This document shows, in pieces, positions 52,863 to 62,091 of a DNA stretch of 64,000 nt. The position numbers and the translations under genes were made by a program. Each line of letters opens with the position of its first letter. Positions within the stretch are counted from its first letter, which is position 1. Below the pieces are notes generated by a model, which worked only from the letters and a program-made list of their open reading frames with translations, was not told where the DNA came from and made no database searches. This DNA comes from Kineococcus endophyticus (lineage in GTDB: Bacteria; Actinomycetota; Actinomycetes; Actinomycetales; Kineococcaceae): the NCBI RefSeq assembly GCF_040796495.1, contig NZ_JBFNQN010000001.1:248001-312000 (forward strand), given 5' to 3'.

Positions 52863-53432
52863 TCACGTGGTGGTGGTCGAGCCGGTGCCGCTCGTCCCGG
52901 TCCCGCCGTCCGTCCCGGTACCGCCGTCGGTCCCGGTGCCGTCCGTGCCCTGCTGGCCGAGCTGGCCCTGGCCCAGCTGACCCTGCTGACCGAACTGCCG
53001 GCCGGAGCCGTCGCCGGCCGGGCCACCGGGACCCCCGGCACCGCCGTCACCGCCGGGGACGGTGCCGTCACCGGGCACCACCTGCCCCGTCGTGCCGGCG
53101 CCGGTCGCACCGCCCGTCCCCGCCACGGCCTGGCCGACCGCGTACCCGCCGAGCCCGCCGCCGAGCAGGAGGACGACGCCCGCCCCCGCCAGAGCGGCCG
53201 GCAACCACCGGCGACGTCGCGGGGCCACGGGCGCTCCCGGCCACGCCACCGCGGCCGGCGGCGGGGTGAGCGAGGCCCAGACGGGCCCCTGCACCAGCGT
53301 CGGGTCCTGGCCGTGCGCCGCGCCCGGGGGCGGGCCGGTGAAGCCGACGGGGGCCACGACCCGGCCCTCGAGCGGACCGGACGGGGGACCGGACCGGGGG
53401 CCGGTCGGCTGCTGCTGGTGCGGTGCGTCCAC
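52863..53432 (-). CDS. Membrane-anchored low-complexity protein
   Basis: A protein of 189 residues; GGAGG sits 7 nt before the GTG. The first 75 residues are Pro/Gly/Gln-rich. One transmembrane helix (about 78-100, LPAALAGAGVVLLLGGGLGGYAVG) is preceded by RRRR, giving N-in orientation. The exported part is almost pure Gly, Gln, Thr and Asp with imperfect GTDG repeats. Disordered; possible surface or wall-associated protein. It has no recognisable domain and could be fast-evolving. Confidence 0.6.
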   Translation of the reverse strand: MDAPHQQQPTGPRSGPPSGPLEGRVVAPVGFTGPPPGAAHGQDPTLVQGPVWASLTPPPAAVAWPGAPVAPRRRRWLPAALAGAGVVLLLGGGLGGYAVGQAVAGTGGATGAGTTGQVVPGDGTVPGGDGGAGGPGGPAGDGSGRQFGQQGQLGQGQLGQQGTDGTGTDGGTGTDGGTGTSGTGSTTTT

Positions 53433-53541
53433 GGGAGGTCCTCCTGCTCGGGTGCTGACCCCCCGACCATCGGTCCCCATCCCCGCAACGGGCCCTGAAC
53501 GACCTGTGCGGCCGGTGTGGACCGGTGCACACGGGCCGGCC

Positions 53542-54276
53542 TCAGCGGGGGAGCAGGCGCGGCTCCAGCCGCGTCTCGGTGACCCCGTCCCCGTCCCGCC
53601 GCACCACGTAGGCGCCCTTACCGGCCACCTCGGTGACGGCCTCGACGAGGTCGGTCCCGGCGTAGACGAGACCCACGCCGTCGTCGGTGCAGTGCGTCTC
53701 GCCGAGCACGCCGGTGCCGACGAGGTGCTGGACGAACGGGCGGCGGGTGGGCTCGGAGTCGTGGTGCACGCCGTTGCCGTACGGCAGCAGCCCCAGCCCG
53801 TCCGTCACGGCCCGCAGGTCCGGGCCGAAGGAGTCCGTCGTCCCGCCCTGGAACCAGCAGATCGACCCGGCGCTCACGCCCCCGAGGACGACCCCGGCCT
53901 CCCAGGCCGCCCGGAACGCCGCGTCGAGGCCGTGCACCCGCCACACGGCGAGCAGGTTCGCGACCGAGCCGCCGCCGACCCAGACGACGTCCGAGGCCAG
54001 GAGCTGCCCGGCCGGGTCGGCCACGCCGGGCATCGGGAACAGGTCCAGGACGGTCGTGCGGAACCCGGCACGGCTGCCCGCCGCGTGCACCTCCGCAGCC
54101 CACGCCCGCTGGTCACCCCCGGCCGTGCCGAGGTACGTCAGCCGCGGCGCCCGCCCGGAGGGGACCCGGGCGAGATGGACGGCGAGATGAGCCGTCCCCG
54201 CCCAGTCCACGCCCCCGAGCTCCCGGCGGGTCCAGCCGCCGGACGTCGCGACGATCGTCGGGCGTTCAGCTGGCAC
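53542..54276 (-). CDS. Peptidase E (family S51)
   Basis: A protein of 244 residues. The class I glutaminase-like fold has the nucleophile in VVLGGVSAGSICWF (Ser135) and an upstream VVWVGGGSVANLLAVWR loop; His in GNGVHHDSEPTRRP completes the expected region. Family members cleave N-terminal Asp-X dipeptides. Cytosolic. Its start overlaps the end of the FAD-oxidoreductase gene by 11 nt, so the pair are co-translated. Confidence 0.87.
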   Translation of the reverse strand: MPAERPTIVATSGGWTRRELGGVDWAGTAHLAVHLARVPSGRAPRLTYLGTAGGDQRAWAAEVHAAGSRAGFRTTVLDLFPMPGVADPAGQLLASDVVWVGGGSVANLLAVWRVHGLDAAFRAAWEAGVVLGGVSAGSICWFQGGTTDSFGPDLRAVTDGLGLLPYGNGVHHDSEPTRRPFVQHLVGTGVLGETHCTDDGVGLVYAGTDLVEAVTEVAGKGAYVVRRDGDGVTETRLEPRLLPR

Positions 54277-55594
54277 GCGCGGAACCGCTGCGCCCGAACG
54301 TCTTCGTCAGCACCGCGTCGGCCGCGCGGCGCCCGGAGACGAGAGCACCCTGCAGGGAGGCGTTCTCCCGGTGGTCGCCCGCGACGAAGACGCCGTCCCC
54401 CACGTCGACGGGCTGGGAGCCCTCGAACGGCGGCGCCACGACGGGCAGGGCGTGCGGGATCGAGTGCGCGGCGACGCGCGTCCACTCGGCCGTGTGGGCG
54501 CCGTAGACGCGGGCCAGCTGCTCGCGGACGCGACGCTCCACCTCGGCGCCGGTGTCGGCGCCCAGGACCTGCGCGCTGACCAGGGCGCGGTGCTCCGACC
54601 CCGGCTGCAGGTAGCTCGGGGCGACCGCGGACACGACCGCGGTGTTGACGACCGGACCGGTGCGGTCGCCGTCGAGGTGCAGCAGCTTCGCGCGCGAGTC
54701 CGGCGCCGGGGAGGACGGGGCGCCGAACCAGAACGTCGACAGCGCGTTGCTGTCCGGCACGTCGAGCGCGGGCACGAGGTGACCCGCCGCGTGGGCGTCG
54801 GTCGCGACGACGATGGCGTCGCAGGTGATGCCGCCGCCCGCCGTCTCCACGACGAGGGACCGGGGAGCCAGCCCGATGTGCCGCACCGTGACCCCCGTCG
54901 CCAGCGACCCGGCCGGCAGTCCGGCCGCGAGCTGGTCGGGGACGGCTTGCATGCCGCCCGCGGGCAGCCCCGGCGTCCCGCGCAGGAAGGTGCGCACGAG
55001 CAGGTCGACGAAGCGGCGCGACGTCGTCCCGTCCACCTCACCCAGGACACCGGCCAGGAACGGTTCGAGGACGGACCAGCGCAGCTCGCCGTGCACCTCA
55101 GCGGCGTCCAGACCGTCCGACCAGCCCGAGTCCGGGTCCTTGAGGTCTCCGGCGGACGTCACCTTGAGCAGCCACCGGGCCACGGCCGCCTTCTCACCTG
55201 CCGACCCGAGCGGGAAGCGCAGCGCCTGCAGCAGCGCCGTCGGGTGCCGCCGCGGGTCGCGCAGCGTCGCGACCCTGCCGCCGCGGTGGACGGCCACGCC
55301 CGCGTCGAACGGCTGCAGGTCCAGGGCGTCGAGGTCGAGGACCTTCTCCACCTCGGGGTAGGCGGGGTTGAGGAGCTGGAAGCCGCGGTCGACGCGGAAG
55401 CTGCCGAGGGTCTCCGAGCGCACGCGACCACCGACGGTGTCGGCGGCCTCGACGACCAGGACGTCGACGCCGGCCGCGTGCAGGTGGCGCGCGCAGACGA
55501 GGCCGGCCAGGCCCGCGCCCACGACGACCACCTCCGCGGACGTGCGCACGGCGGTCGGCGGGTGGGCGGTGTCGAGGGAGGTGCCAGCGGTCAC
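54266..55594 (-). CDS. FAD-dependent amine-oxidase/phytoene-desaturase-like oxidoreductase
   Basis: A protein of 442 residues. The Rossmann loop VVVVGAGLAGLVCARHLHAA and VVEAADTVGGRVRSE at the N-terminus, and the C-terminal FAD contact VFVAGDHRENASLQGALVSG RRAAD (split) fit the NAD(P)/FAD amine-oxidoreductase superfamily. Middle part GVLGEVDGTTSRRFVDLL is typical of the carotenoid-desaturase-like branch. No carotenoid genes are adjacent. TACGCT lies 7 nt before the GTG. Substrate unknown. Confidence 0.85.
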   Translation of the reverse strand: MTAGTSLDTAHPPTAVRTSAEVVVVGAGLAGLVCARHLHAAGVDVLVVEAADTVGGRVRSETLGSFRVDRGFQLLNPAYPEVEKVLDLDALDLQPFDAGVAVHRGGRVATLRDPRRHPTALLQALRFPLGSAGEKAAVARWLLKVTSAGDLKDPDSGWSDGLDAAEVHGELRWSVLEPFLAGVLGEVDGTTSRRFVDLLVRTFLRGTPGLPAGGMQAVPDQLAAGLPAGSLATGVTVRHIGLAPRSLVVETAGGGITCDAIVVATDAHAAGHLVPALDVPDSNALSTFWFGAPSSPAPDSRAKLLHLDGDRTGPVVNTAVVSAVAPSYLQPGSEHRALVSAQVLGADTGAEVERRVREQLARVYGAHTAEWTRVAAHSIPHALPVVAPPFEGSQPVDVGDGVFVAGDHRENASLQGALVSGRRAADAVLTKTFGRSGSARAS

Positions 55595-55662
55595 GCCCCT
55601 GAGCGTATCGACCCTGTGGACAACCAGCGCGGCAGTCCCCGCGCGTGCGCCACCCTGTCCGG

Positions 55663-57552
55663 GTGACCGTCTCCGAACCCCTCACCGGGCCCACCACCGG
55701 GCCCCTGGGCGCCACCCCGACCGCTACCGCCGGAGCGCGCGCAGCAGCGGCCGGTCCGGGGCGGCAGTGGCGGCGCGAGGCGCTCTCCGCGCTCGGGGAC
55801 GACCCGCGCCGCCTCGCCCCCGAGGTCGACGGGTACGCCGTCGGTCGGCTCCTGGGAGCCGGTGGGTCCGGCGTCGTGTGGGCCGGGACGGGAACCGACG
55901 GGGTCGAGCGGGCCCTGAAGGTGCTGTCGGCGACCGCCGCGCCGGCGCCGGACGAGGGCCCCGACCTGCTCGCCGAGCTCGCCCTGCTGCGGCGGGTCCG
56001 GCACCCGCGGGTCGTCGCCGTGCACGACATCTCGACCGACGCGCAGGGCCGGCCGGTGCTCGTCCTCGACCTGGCCCCGGGCGGGTCGCTCGCCGGTGTG
56101 CTGGCCCAGCGGCGCCGGCTGTCGGCGGGGGAGGTCAGCGGCCTGCTGCACGTGCTGGGCCCCGCGCTGGAGGACCTGCACGCCGCCGGGGTCGTCCACG
56201 GCGACGTCGCCCCCGGCAACGTCCTGCTGGACGCTCGGGGGGAGCCGCTGCTCGCGGACCTGGGCGTGGCCCGCGCGCTGGGCCGGCGGCACGGCAGCGT
56301 CCTGGGCACCCCCGGCTTCGCCGATCCCGCGGCGCTCGCGGGGGAGGGCGTCGGGGCGGCCTCGGACGTGTACGGCCTCGCGGCGCTCGCCTGGTGGGCC
56401 CTCACGGGCGAGACGCCCGTCGCCTCCGGTGCGTTCGGGGCCCGCCAGGCGCACCGGCGGGCCGCCGCGGCGCTGCCGGCCGGAGGATCCGGGGCCCTGC
56501 TCGCGGCCGTGCGCGAGGGGTTGCACCGCAAGCCGTCACGCCGACCCACGCCCGGTGAGCTCGCCACCGCCGTGGCGGCGGCCGCCCGTCCACGGCCCGT
56601 GCGCGGTCTGCCCGTCCCGGCCGCTGCGGCCGCCGGTCCCGTCCCGGCGCCCCCGGGCGTCACGCACCGCCTCGCCGGTGCCGGGGTCGCCGGCGCCGGC
56701 GGGGACCCCGAACCCGGTCCCGCGCCCGACCTCGGGGACGGTGCGGGCGCCACGCCGCCCGCGCGCCCGTCCCGGGGGTCCTCGACCGGCCCGGCGGGCC
56801 GAGCGACCGCCCGCCGGGCGTCCGCCCGGCCCGACCCCCGCCGTCGGGGCGCCTCCCGCGCGGCCGTCCGTCCCGCGCGGCCGGGGCGACGGCTGCTCCT
56901 CGTGGCCGGGGCGCTGCCGGTCGTGGCGGGAGCCGCCGTTCTGCTCGCGCTCCACGGCCGGGCGGACGCACCGTCGCCCGCGCCCGCCGCCGAGACCGCG
57001 ACGGTCACCGCCCCTCCCGGCGTCGTGGAGGCTCCACCCGGCGACGACGCACCGGGTGGCGAGGCAGCAGTGGGTGACGGAGTGCTGCGCGGGGACGAGG
57101 TGCTGCGCGGGGACGGAGTGCTGCGCGGGGACGAGGTGCTGCGCGGGGACGGAGTGCTGCACGGGGACGAGGTGCTGCGCGGGGACGACGCGGCGGCGGT
57201 CGTGGGGGTGCTCGCCGACCGGCGGGCGTCGGCGCTGGCGGCGGGGTCCGCGGACGCCCTGTCGGGTGTCGACGTCGCCGGGTCCGCGGCCCGGGCGGCC
57301 GACGAGGCGGTGCTCGCCGACCTGGCGGCGAGCGGCACCACGTTCGAGACCCTGGCCTTCGACGTCCGTGCGGTCCGCGAGGTGGAGCGCACGGCCGACC
57401 GATGGGTGCTGGAGGCCGACGTGACCACGGCGGAGCACGTCGTCGTCTCGGCCGCCGGGGCACGGACGACCGTCCCGGCCGGCGCCGCGCGCACCTCTCG
57501 TCTCACCCTCGACCGGGTCGCGGGGGAGTGGCGCGTCAGCGCCGTCGGGTGA
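55663..57552 (+). CDS. Membrane-anchored serine/threonine protein kinase-like protein with hexapeptide repeats
   Basis: A protein of 629 residues. Kinase domain about 55-300: Gly-rich loop GAGGSGVVWAG (65-75), Lys86, Glu105, catalytic loop VVHGDVAPGNVLL (HGD in place of HRD, 179-181), DLG in place of DFG (199-201). Proline/Arg-rich juxtamembrane region; transmembrane helix about 409-431; outside, six tandem GD(G/E)VLR hexapeptides (471-506), then a domain of about 120 residues. HGD and DLG variants can still be active, but regulation likely differs. CACCCT is 6 nt before the GTG. Confidence 0.85.
   Translation: MTVSEPLTGPTTGPLGATPTATAGARAAAAGPGRQWRREALSALGDDPRRLAPEVDGYAVGRLLGAGGSGVVWAGTGTDGVERALKVLSATAAPAPDEGPDLLAELALLRRVRHPRVVAVHDISTDAQGRPVLVLDLAPGGSLAGVLAQRRRLSAGEVSGLLHVLGPALEDLHAAGVVHGDVAPGNVLLDARGEPLLADLGVARALGRRHGSVLGTPGFADPAALAGEGVGAASDVYGLAALAWWALTGETPVASGAFGARQAHRRAAAALPAGGSGALLAAVREGLHRKPSRRPTPGELATAVAAAARPRPVRGLPVPAAAAAGPVPAPPGVTHRLAGAGVAGAGGDPEPGPAPDLGDGAGATPPARPSRGSSTGPAGRATARRASARPDPRRRGASRAAVRPARPGRRLLLVAGALPVVAGAAVLLALHGRADAPSPAPAAETATVTAPPGVVEAPPGDDAPGGEAAVGDGVLRGDEVLRGDGVLRGDEVLRGDGVLHGDEVLRGDDAAAVVGVLADRRASALAAGSADALSGVDVAGSAARAADEAVLADLAASGTTFETLAFDVRAVREVERTADRWVLEADVTTAEHVVVSAAGARTTVPAGAARTSRLTLDRVAGEWRVSAVG
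57073..57180 (+). repeat. Six 18-bp in-frame tandem repeats in the kinase gene
   Basis: Units start at 57073, 57091, 57109, 57127, 57145 and 57163. They alternate GDGVLR and GDEVLR, and one reads GDGVLH. Near-identical DNA indicates recent slippage expansion, so copy number is likely variable between strains. Confidence 0.85.
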
Positions 57553-57576
57553 CCGTCGGCGGACGGGGGTGGGTGG

Positions 57577-58467
57577 TCAGGCCCGTGCGAGCCAGCCCGT
57601 CACCGCGGCGACGTCGGGGTGGCGGAAGGTGAAGCCGTGCTCGAGCAGCACCGACGGCACCACCCGCTGGCTGGCCAGCACCTGCCCCGCGAACTCCCCG
57701 AGGACGAGCTTCAGCGCGAACCCCGGCGCGGGTACGAGGGAGGGCCGGTGCAGGGCCGCCCCGAGCGCCGTCGTCAGGGCGGTGTTCGTCGCCGGCTCCG
57801 GGCAGGTCAGGTTGGCGGGCCCGGAGACCGGCCGGGTCAGCAGGAACTCCAGTGCCGCGAGCTCGTCCGGCATCGTGATGGGGCTCCACCACTGCCGTCC
57901 GCTGCCGAGCGGGCCGCCGAGGCCGAGCTTGAACAGGGTCAGGAGCTGCCCGAAGGCCCCGCCGACGGGGTTGGCGAGCAGACCGGTCCGGGCGAGCGCC
58001 ACGCGGACCCCGGCCGCCGAGGCCGGTTCGGTGGCGCCCTCCCACTGCGCGACGACGTCGGCGAGGAAGTCGTCCCCGCGCGGGGCGTCCTCGGTCAGGA
58101 CCGCCGAACCGCCGTCGCCGTAGGCGCCGATGGCGGAGGCGTTGACGAGGACCTGCGGCGCCTCGTCGAGGCGGAGCAGGGCGCCCACGAGCGTGGACGT
58201 GGTGTCCAACCGCGAGGAGAGGATGGTCCGCTTGTAGTCGTCGGTCCAGCGCTGGTCCCCGACGCCGGCGCCCGAGAGGTTGACGGCCCCGTCCAGGCGC
58301 CCGAGGGCGCGGGGGTCCAACTCCCCGCGCGAGGGGTCCCACTGCACCTGGTGCGGCTCGCGCACGGGCCGGCGCACGAGCGTCAGGACGTCGTGCCCCG
58401 CTCCCCGCAGGTGCGCCACCAGGTGACGACCGATGAGACCGCTGGCCCCGCTGACGACGACGCGCAC
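57577..58467 (-). CDS. TIGR01777-family NAD(P)-binding epimerase-like protein
   Basis: A protein of 296 residues from a GTG at 58467 with GGAG 7 nt upstream. It begins VVVSGASGLIGRHLVAHLRG (extended-SDR loop), with VNLSGAGVGDQRWTDDYKRT, ILSSRLDTTSTLV, VNASAIGAYGDGG and the DUF1731-type C-terminus (VLASQRVVPSVLLEHGFTFR). This family is the usual neighbour of sucB/lipB in actinobacteria. The substrate is unknown. Downstream of sucB on the same strand, but separated by a terminator. Confidence 0.9.
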   Translation of the reverse strand: MRVVVSGASGLIGRHLVAHLRGAGHDVLTLVRRPVREPHQVQWDPSRGELDPRALGRLDGAVNLSGAGVGDQRWTDDYKRTILSSRLDTTSTLVGALLRLDEAPQVLVNASAIGAYGDGGSAVLTEDAPRGDDFLADVVAQWEGATEPASAAGVRVALARTGLLANPVGGAFGQLLTLFKLGLGGPLGSGRQWWSPITMPDELAALEFLLTRPVSGPANLTCPEPATNTALTTALGAALHRPSLVPAPGFALKLVLGEFAGQVLASQRVVPSVLLEHGFTFRHPDVAAVTGWLARA

Positions 58468-58501
58468 GAGCACACTCCAAGGTGGTGGTGGGGGAAAGGG
58501 A

Positions 58502-58534
58502 GCAGCCCCGTCCCTGCGGCAGGAACGGGGCTGC
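58502..58534 (-). terminator. Terminator after sucB
   Basis: GCAGCCCCGT (58502-58511) pairs with ACGGGGCTGC (58525-58534), extended inward by three pairs after one mismatch. It starts 13 nt beyond the sucB stop. Confidence 0.75.
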
Positions 58535-58546
58535 GGTGGAGCTGGG

Positions 58547-60406
58547 TCAGAGCCCGAGCTCACCCTCGAACTCGCCGGCCTCGATGCGCTTCTTGATGGT
58601 CTGCAGGAAGCGCGCCGCGTCGGCCCCGTCGACGATCTGGTGGTCGTAGGACAGGGCGAGGTACATCATCGAGCGCACCGCGATCGTGTCCTGGCCGTCG
58701 GCGTCGGTGAGCACGACGGGCCGCTTGACGAGCGCGCCGGTGCCGAGGATGGCGACCTGCGGGGCGTTGAGGATCGGGGTGTCGAACAGGGCCCCGATGC
58801 TGCCGGTGTTGGTGATGGTGAAGGTGCCGCCGGACAGGTCGTCCGGGGTGATCTTGCTGGCGCGGGTGCGGGCCGCCAGGTCGGAGATCTTGCGCGCCAG
58901 CCCACCGAGGTTCAGGTCGCCCGCGTCCTTGATGACGGGGGTGATGAGGCCCTTGGGGGTGTCCACGGCCATCGAGATGTTCTCGCTGCCGTGGTAGACG
59001 ATGTTCTCGCCGTCGATGCTGGCGTTGAGCGAGGGGTGCTGCTTGAGCGCCTCGACCGCGGCCTTGACGAAGAACGGCAGGAACGTCAGCTTCGCGCCCT
59101 CGGTCGCGGCGAAGGAGTCCTTCGCGCGCGCTCGCAGCCGCGCCACCTTGGTGACGTCCACCTCGATGACGGTGGTCAGCTGCGCGGAGTTCTGCAGCGA
59201 CTCCTTCATCCGCTGGGCGATGACCTTGCGCAGGCGCGACATCTTCTCGGTCGTGCCCCGCTTGGGGGAGACCTCGACGGCCGGGGCCTTGGCGGCGGGC
59301 GCCGACGGCGCCGCGGCGGGGGCCTGCGACTGCTGCTGCGCGGCCTTGGCGGCCTCGGCCGCCTTGTCCGCGGCCTCCTGCACGTCCTGCTTGCGGATGC
59401 GGCCGCCGACGCCCGTCCCCGTGAGGGAGGACAGGTCCACACCGAGGTCCTTGGCGAGCTTGCGCACGAGCGGCGTCACGTAGGTGCTGCCCCCCGTGGA
59501 CTGCGCGCCGGCCTGCGCACTCGACGGTGCCGAGGACTCGGCGGCCGGTGCGGGAGCGGACGGCGACTGCTGCGCGGGCTGGGCCGGCGCCGCGGCGGGC
59601 TCACCGGAGGAGCCGGCCGACGGCTGCGTGGACTCCTCGGCCTGCTTCTCAGCGGCCTGGCGCTCCTCGACCTCGTCGGCGAGCGTGCCCTCCTGCGCCG
59701 GGGCCTCCTGCTGGGGGGCCTCCTGGGCCGGGCTCTCCTGCGGGGCGGGGGCGCTCTGGGCCGAGGCGTCACCGATGCGGGCGAGGTCGGCGCCCACCTC
59801 GGCCGTCTCGTCCTCGCCCACGAGGATCTCCAGCAGCGTGCCGGCCACGGGGGAGGGGATCTCGGTGTCGACCTTGTCGGTCGAGACCTCCAGCAGCGGC
59901 TCGTCGACCTCGACGCTGTCGCCGACGGCCTTGAGCCAGCGCGTGACGGTGCCCTCGGTGACGGACTCGCCCAGCGCGGGCATCTGCACGGCCTGGCCGG
60001 AACCGCCGGAGCTCGGCGCGGCGGCCGCGGCCGGCGGCTGCTCGGGGTCGGGTTCCTGCGCCGACTCCGGGGCGGACTGCGCGTCCTGCGTCGAGGGCGG
60101 GGTGGGGGACTCCTGCTGCGCGGGGGCCGCGTCGCCGGAGCCGCCACCGGAACCGCCGCCCTGCTCGGACTCCTCACCGATGCGGGCGAGGTCCGCGCCC
60201 ACCTCGGCGGTCTCGTCCTCGGGGACGAGGATCTCCAGGAGCACCCCGGCCACGGGCGAGGGGATCTCGGTGTCGACCTTGTCGGTGGACACCTCCAGCA
60301 GCGGCTCGTCGACGGCGACCGTGTCGCCGACCTGCTTCAGCCACCGCGTGACGGTGCCCTCGGTCACGCTCTCGCCGAGAGCGGGCATCTGCACCGAGTT
60401 CGACAT
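58547..60406 (-). CDS. sucB: Dihydrolipoamide acyltransferase (2-oxoglutarate dehydrogenase E2)
   Basis: A protein of 619 residues. Two N-terminal lipoyl domains each end in [12 protein letters not shown] with Lys43 and Lys178 as lipoylation sites. An Ala/Pro/Gln/Glu-rich linker follows (about 215-310), then the E3/E1-binding domain ([20 protein letters not shown]), a second linker, and the catalytic domain with [16 protein letters not shown] and [16 protein letters not shown] (catalytic His and Asp). It transfers acyl groups from lipoamide to CoA. Co-directional with lpd, 69 nt downstream. In actinobacteria this E2 may serve more than one 2-oxoacid dehydrogenase. Confidence 0.95.
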   Translation of the reverse strand: MSNSVQMPALGESVTEGTVTRWLKQVGDTVAVDEPLLEVSTDKVDTEIPSPVAGVLLEILVPEDETAEVGADLARIGEESEQGGGSGGGSGDAAPAQQESPTPPSTQDAQSAPESAQEPDPEQPPAAAAAPSSGGSGQAVQMPALGESVTEGTVTRWLKAVGDSVEVDEPLLEVSTDKVDTEIPSPVAGTLLEILVGEDETAEVGADLARIGDASAQSAPAPQESPAQEAPQQEAPAQEGTLADEVEERQAAEKQAEESTQPSAGSSGEPAAAPAQPAQQSPSAPAPAAESSAPSSAQAGAQSTGGSTYVTPLVRKLAKDLGVDLSSLTGTGVGGRIRKQDVQEAADKAAEAAKAAQQQSQAPAAAPSAPAAKAPAVEVSPKRGTTEKMSRLRKVIAQRMKESLQNSAQLTTVIEVDVTKVARLRARAKDSFAATEGAKLTFLPFFVKAAVEALKQHPSLNASIDGENIVYHGSENISMAVDTPKGLITPVIKDAGDLNLGGLARKISDLAARTRASKITPDDLSGGTFTITNTGSIGALFDTPILNAPQVAILGTGALVKRPVVLTDADGQDTIAVRSMMYLALSYDHQIVDGADAARFLQTIKKRIEAGEFEGELGL

Positions 60407-60475
60407 CTGTTCGGTTCTCCTCACGGACGGTCTCCGGCGCCTGGGAGACGCCGCGGGTTCAGGGTGGTCGGTCGG

Positions 60476-61855
60476 CTACGCGTGCGAGTGCAGGGGCTTG
60501 CCGGCCAGCGCGAGGAAGGCCTCGCCGACGGCCTCGTTCTGCGTCGGGTGCGTGTGGACGAGCTCCGCCACGTCCTGCGGGTAGGCCTCCCAGTTCACGA
60601 TGAGCTGGGCCTCGCCGACCTGCTCGCTCATGCGGGAGCCGACCATGTGGACGCCCACGACGGGACCGTCCTTCTGCCGCACCAGCTTCACGAAACCGGT
60701 GGTACCGAGGATCTGGCTCTTGCCGTTGCCGCCGAGGTTGTACTCCAGGACGTCGACGTCCCCGTACTTCTCGCGCGCCTTGGCCTCGGTGAGGCCCACG
60801 GAGGCGACCTCGGGCTCGCAGTAGGTGACCTTGGGGATGCCGAGCTCGTCGACGGGCTTGGGGTCCAGGCCGGCGATGTCCTCGGCGACGAAGATGCCCT
60901 GGGCGAAGCCGCGGTGGGCCAGCTGCAGACCGGGGACGATGTCGCCGACGGCGTACACGCCCTCGACGTTCGTGCGCAGCCGCTCGTCGGTGAGGACGAA
61001 CCCGCGGTCCATCGTGATGCCCTGCTCCTCGTAGCCGAGGCCGGCGGTGTTCGGGCCGCGGCCGACGGCGACGAGCATGAGGTCGGCCTCGAAGGTCTTG
61101 CCGTCCTCCAGCTTCACGACGACGCCGGTGTCGGACTGCTCGACGCCCGCGAAGCGCACGCCGAGGGAGAACGTGATGCCGCGCTTGCGGAACGCGCGCT
61201 CGAGCGCCTTGCTCGCGGCCTCGTCCTCAAGCGGGACGAGGTGGGGCAGGGCCTCGACGATCGTGACGTCGGCGCCGAAGGAGCGCCAGACGCTGGCGAA
61301 CTCCACGCCGATGACGCCGCCGCCGAGGACGACGACGCGCTCGGGGACGGTGTCGAGCGCGAGCGCCTGCTCGCTCGTCATGACCCGGCCGCCGATCTCG
61401 AGACCGGGCAGGCTGCGGGAGTAGGAACCGGAGGCCAGGACGACGTTCTTCCCGACGTAGCGGGTGCCGTCGACCTCGACGGTGTTCTTGGCCACGAGCT
61501 TGCCCGTGCCGGCGACCAGCTCGACCTTGCGGGACTTCACGAGCCCCTGCAAGCCCTTGTGGAGGCGGGAGATGATCCCGTCCTTGTACTTGTTGACGCC
61601 CGCCATGTCGACGGAGTCGAAGCTGGCGCGCACGCCGAACGTCTCCGACTCACGTGCCGTGTCCGCGACCTCGGCCGCGTGCAGCAGCGCCTTGGTCGGG
61701 ATGCACCCGCGGTGCAGGCACGTCCCTCCCAGGAGGTCCTTCTCCACGAGGGCCACGGACAGCCCCAGCTCGGCGGCCCGCAGGGCGGCGGCGTAGCCCC
61801 CACTGCCTCCCCCGAGGATGACGACGTCGTACTCCTGCCCGGCGGCACCTGCCAC
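60476..61855 (-). CDS. lpd: Dihydrolipoyl dehydrogenase (E3)
   Basis: A protein of 459 residues from a GTG with CAGGAG upstream. FAD loop VVILGGGSGGYAAALRAAEL, redox-active Cys46 and Cys51 (GGTCLHRGCIPTK), NAD loop VVVLGGGVIGVEFASVW, and the C-terminal active-site HTHPTQNEA with His and Glu. It reoxidises lipoyl groups of SucB using NAD+. It is the first gene of the lpd-sucB unit. An upstream in-frame stretch to 61912 lacks a ribosome site and is not counted. Confidence 0.96.
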   Translation of the reverse strand: MAGAAGQEYDVVILGGGSGGYAAALRAAELGLSVALVEKDLLGGTCLHRGCIPTKALLHAAEVADTARESETFGVRASFDSVDMAGVNKYKDGIISRLHKGLQGLVKSRKVELVAGTGKLVAKNTVEVDGTRYVGKNVVLASGSYSRSLPGLEIGGRVMTSEQALALDTVPERVVVLGGGVIGVEFASVWRSFGADVTIVEALPHLVPLEDEAASKALERAFRKRGITFSLGVRFAGVEQSDTGVVVKLEDGKTFEADLMLVAVGRGPNTAGLGYEEQGITMDRGFVLTDERLRTNVEGVYAVGDIVPGLQLAHRGFAQGIFVAEDIAGLDPKPVDELGIPKVTYCEPEVASVGLTEAKAREKYGDVDVLEYNLGGNGKSQILGTTGFVKLVRQKDGPVVGVHMVGSRMSEQVGEAQLIVNWEAYPQDVAELVHTHPTQNEAVGEAFLALAGKPLHSHA

Positions 61856-62014
61856 GAAATGCTCCTGAGGTCGGCTTGTGCTGGTGACTGCTCCTCGTGA
61901 TCCTCTCACCACGCCCCCGCCGGAGCGCGAGGGGGGCGTCGCGCTGCGCCCAGGTGCGTCCTGGCGCGTGCCCTGCCGACGGGTGGTCCGGGCGTGGGCC
62001 CGCCGAACGCAGGA

Positions 62015-62045
62015 ACGGCACCTCCCCGTGGTGGGGAGGTGCCGT
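62015..62045 (-). terminator. Terminator after the heptad-repeat gene
   Basis: A perfect 13-bp stem (62015-62027 with 62033-62045) and a GTGGT loop, 47 nt beyond the stop at 62092. The rest of the gap 61856-62091 is the lpd leader and promoter region. Confidence 0.8.
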
Positions 62046-62091
62046 CCGACCAGCTCGTGTCGGGGGGTGTCGAGCCTTCGGTCCGGTGCGC

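Noticed and set aside
57073-57180. Non-coding minisatellite
   Set aside because: 18-bp units keep the kinase frame and alternate GDGVLR/GDEVLR, so the repeat is coding.
58433-61900. Open plus-strand frame of 1155 codons opposite sucB and lpd
   Set aside because: Antisense artefact of third-position GC; sucB and lpd have full motifs and ribosome sites.
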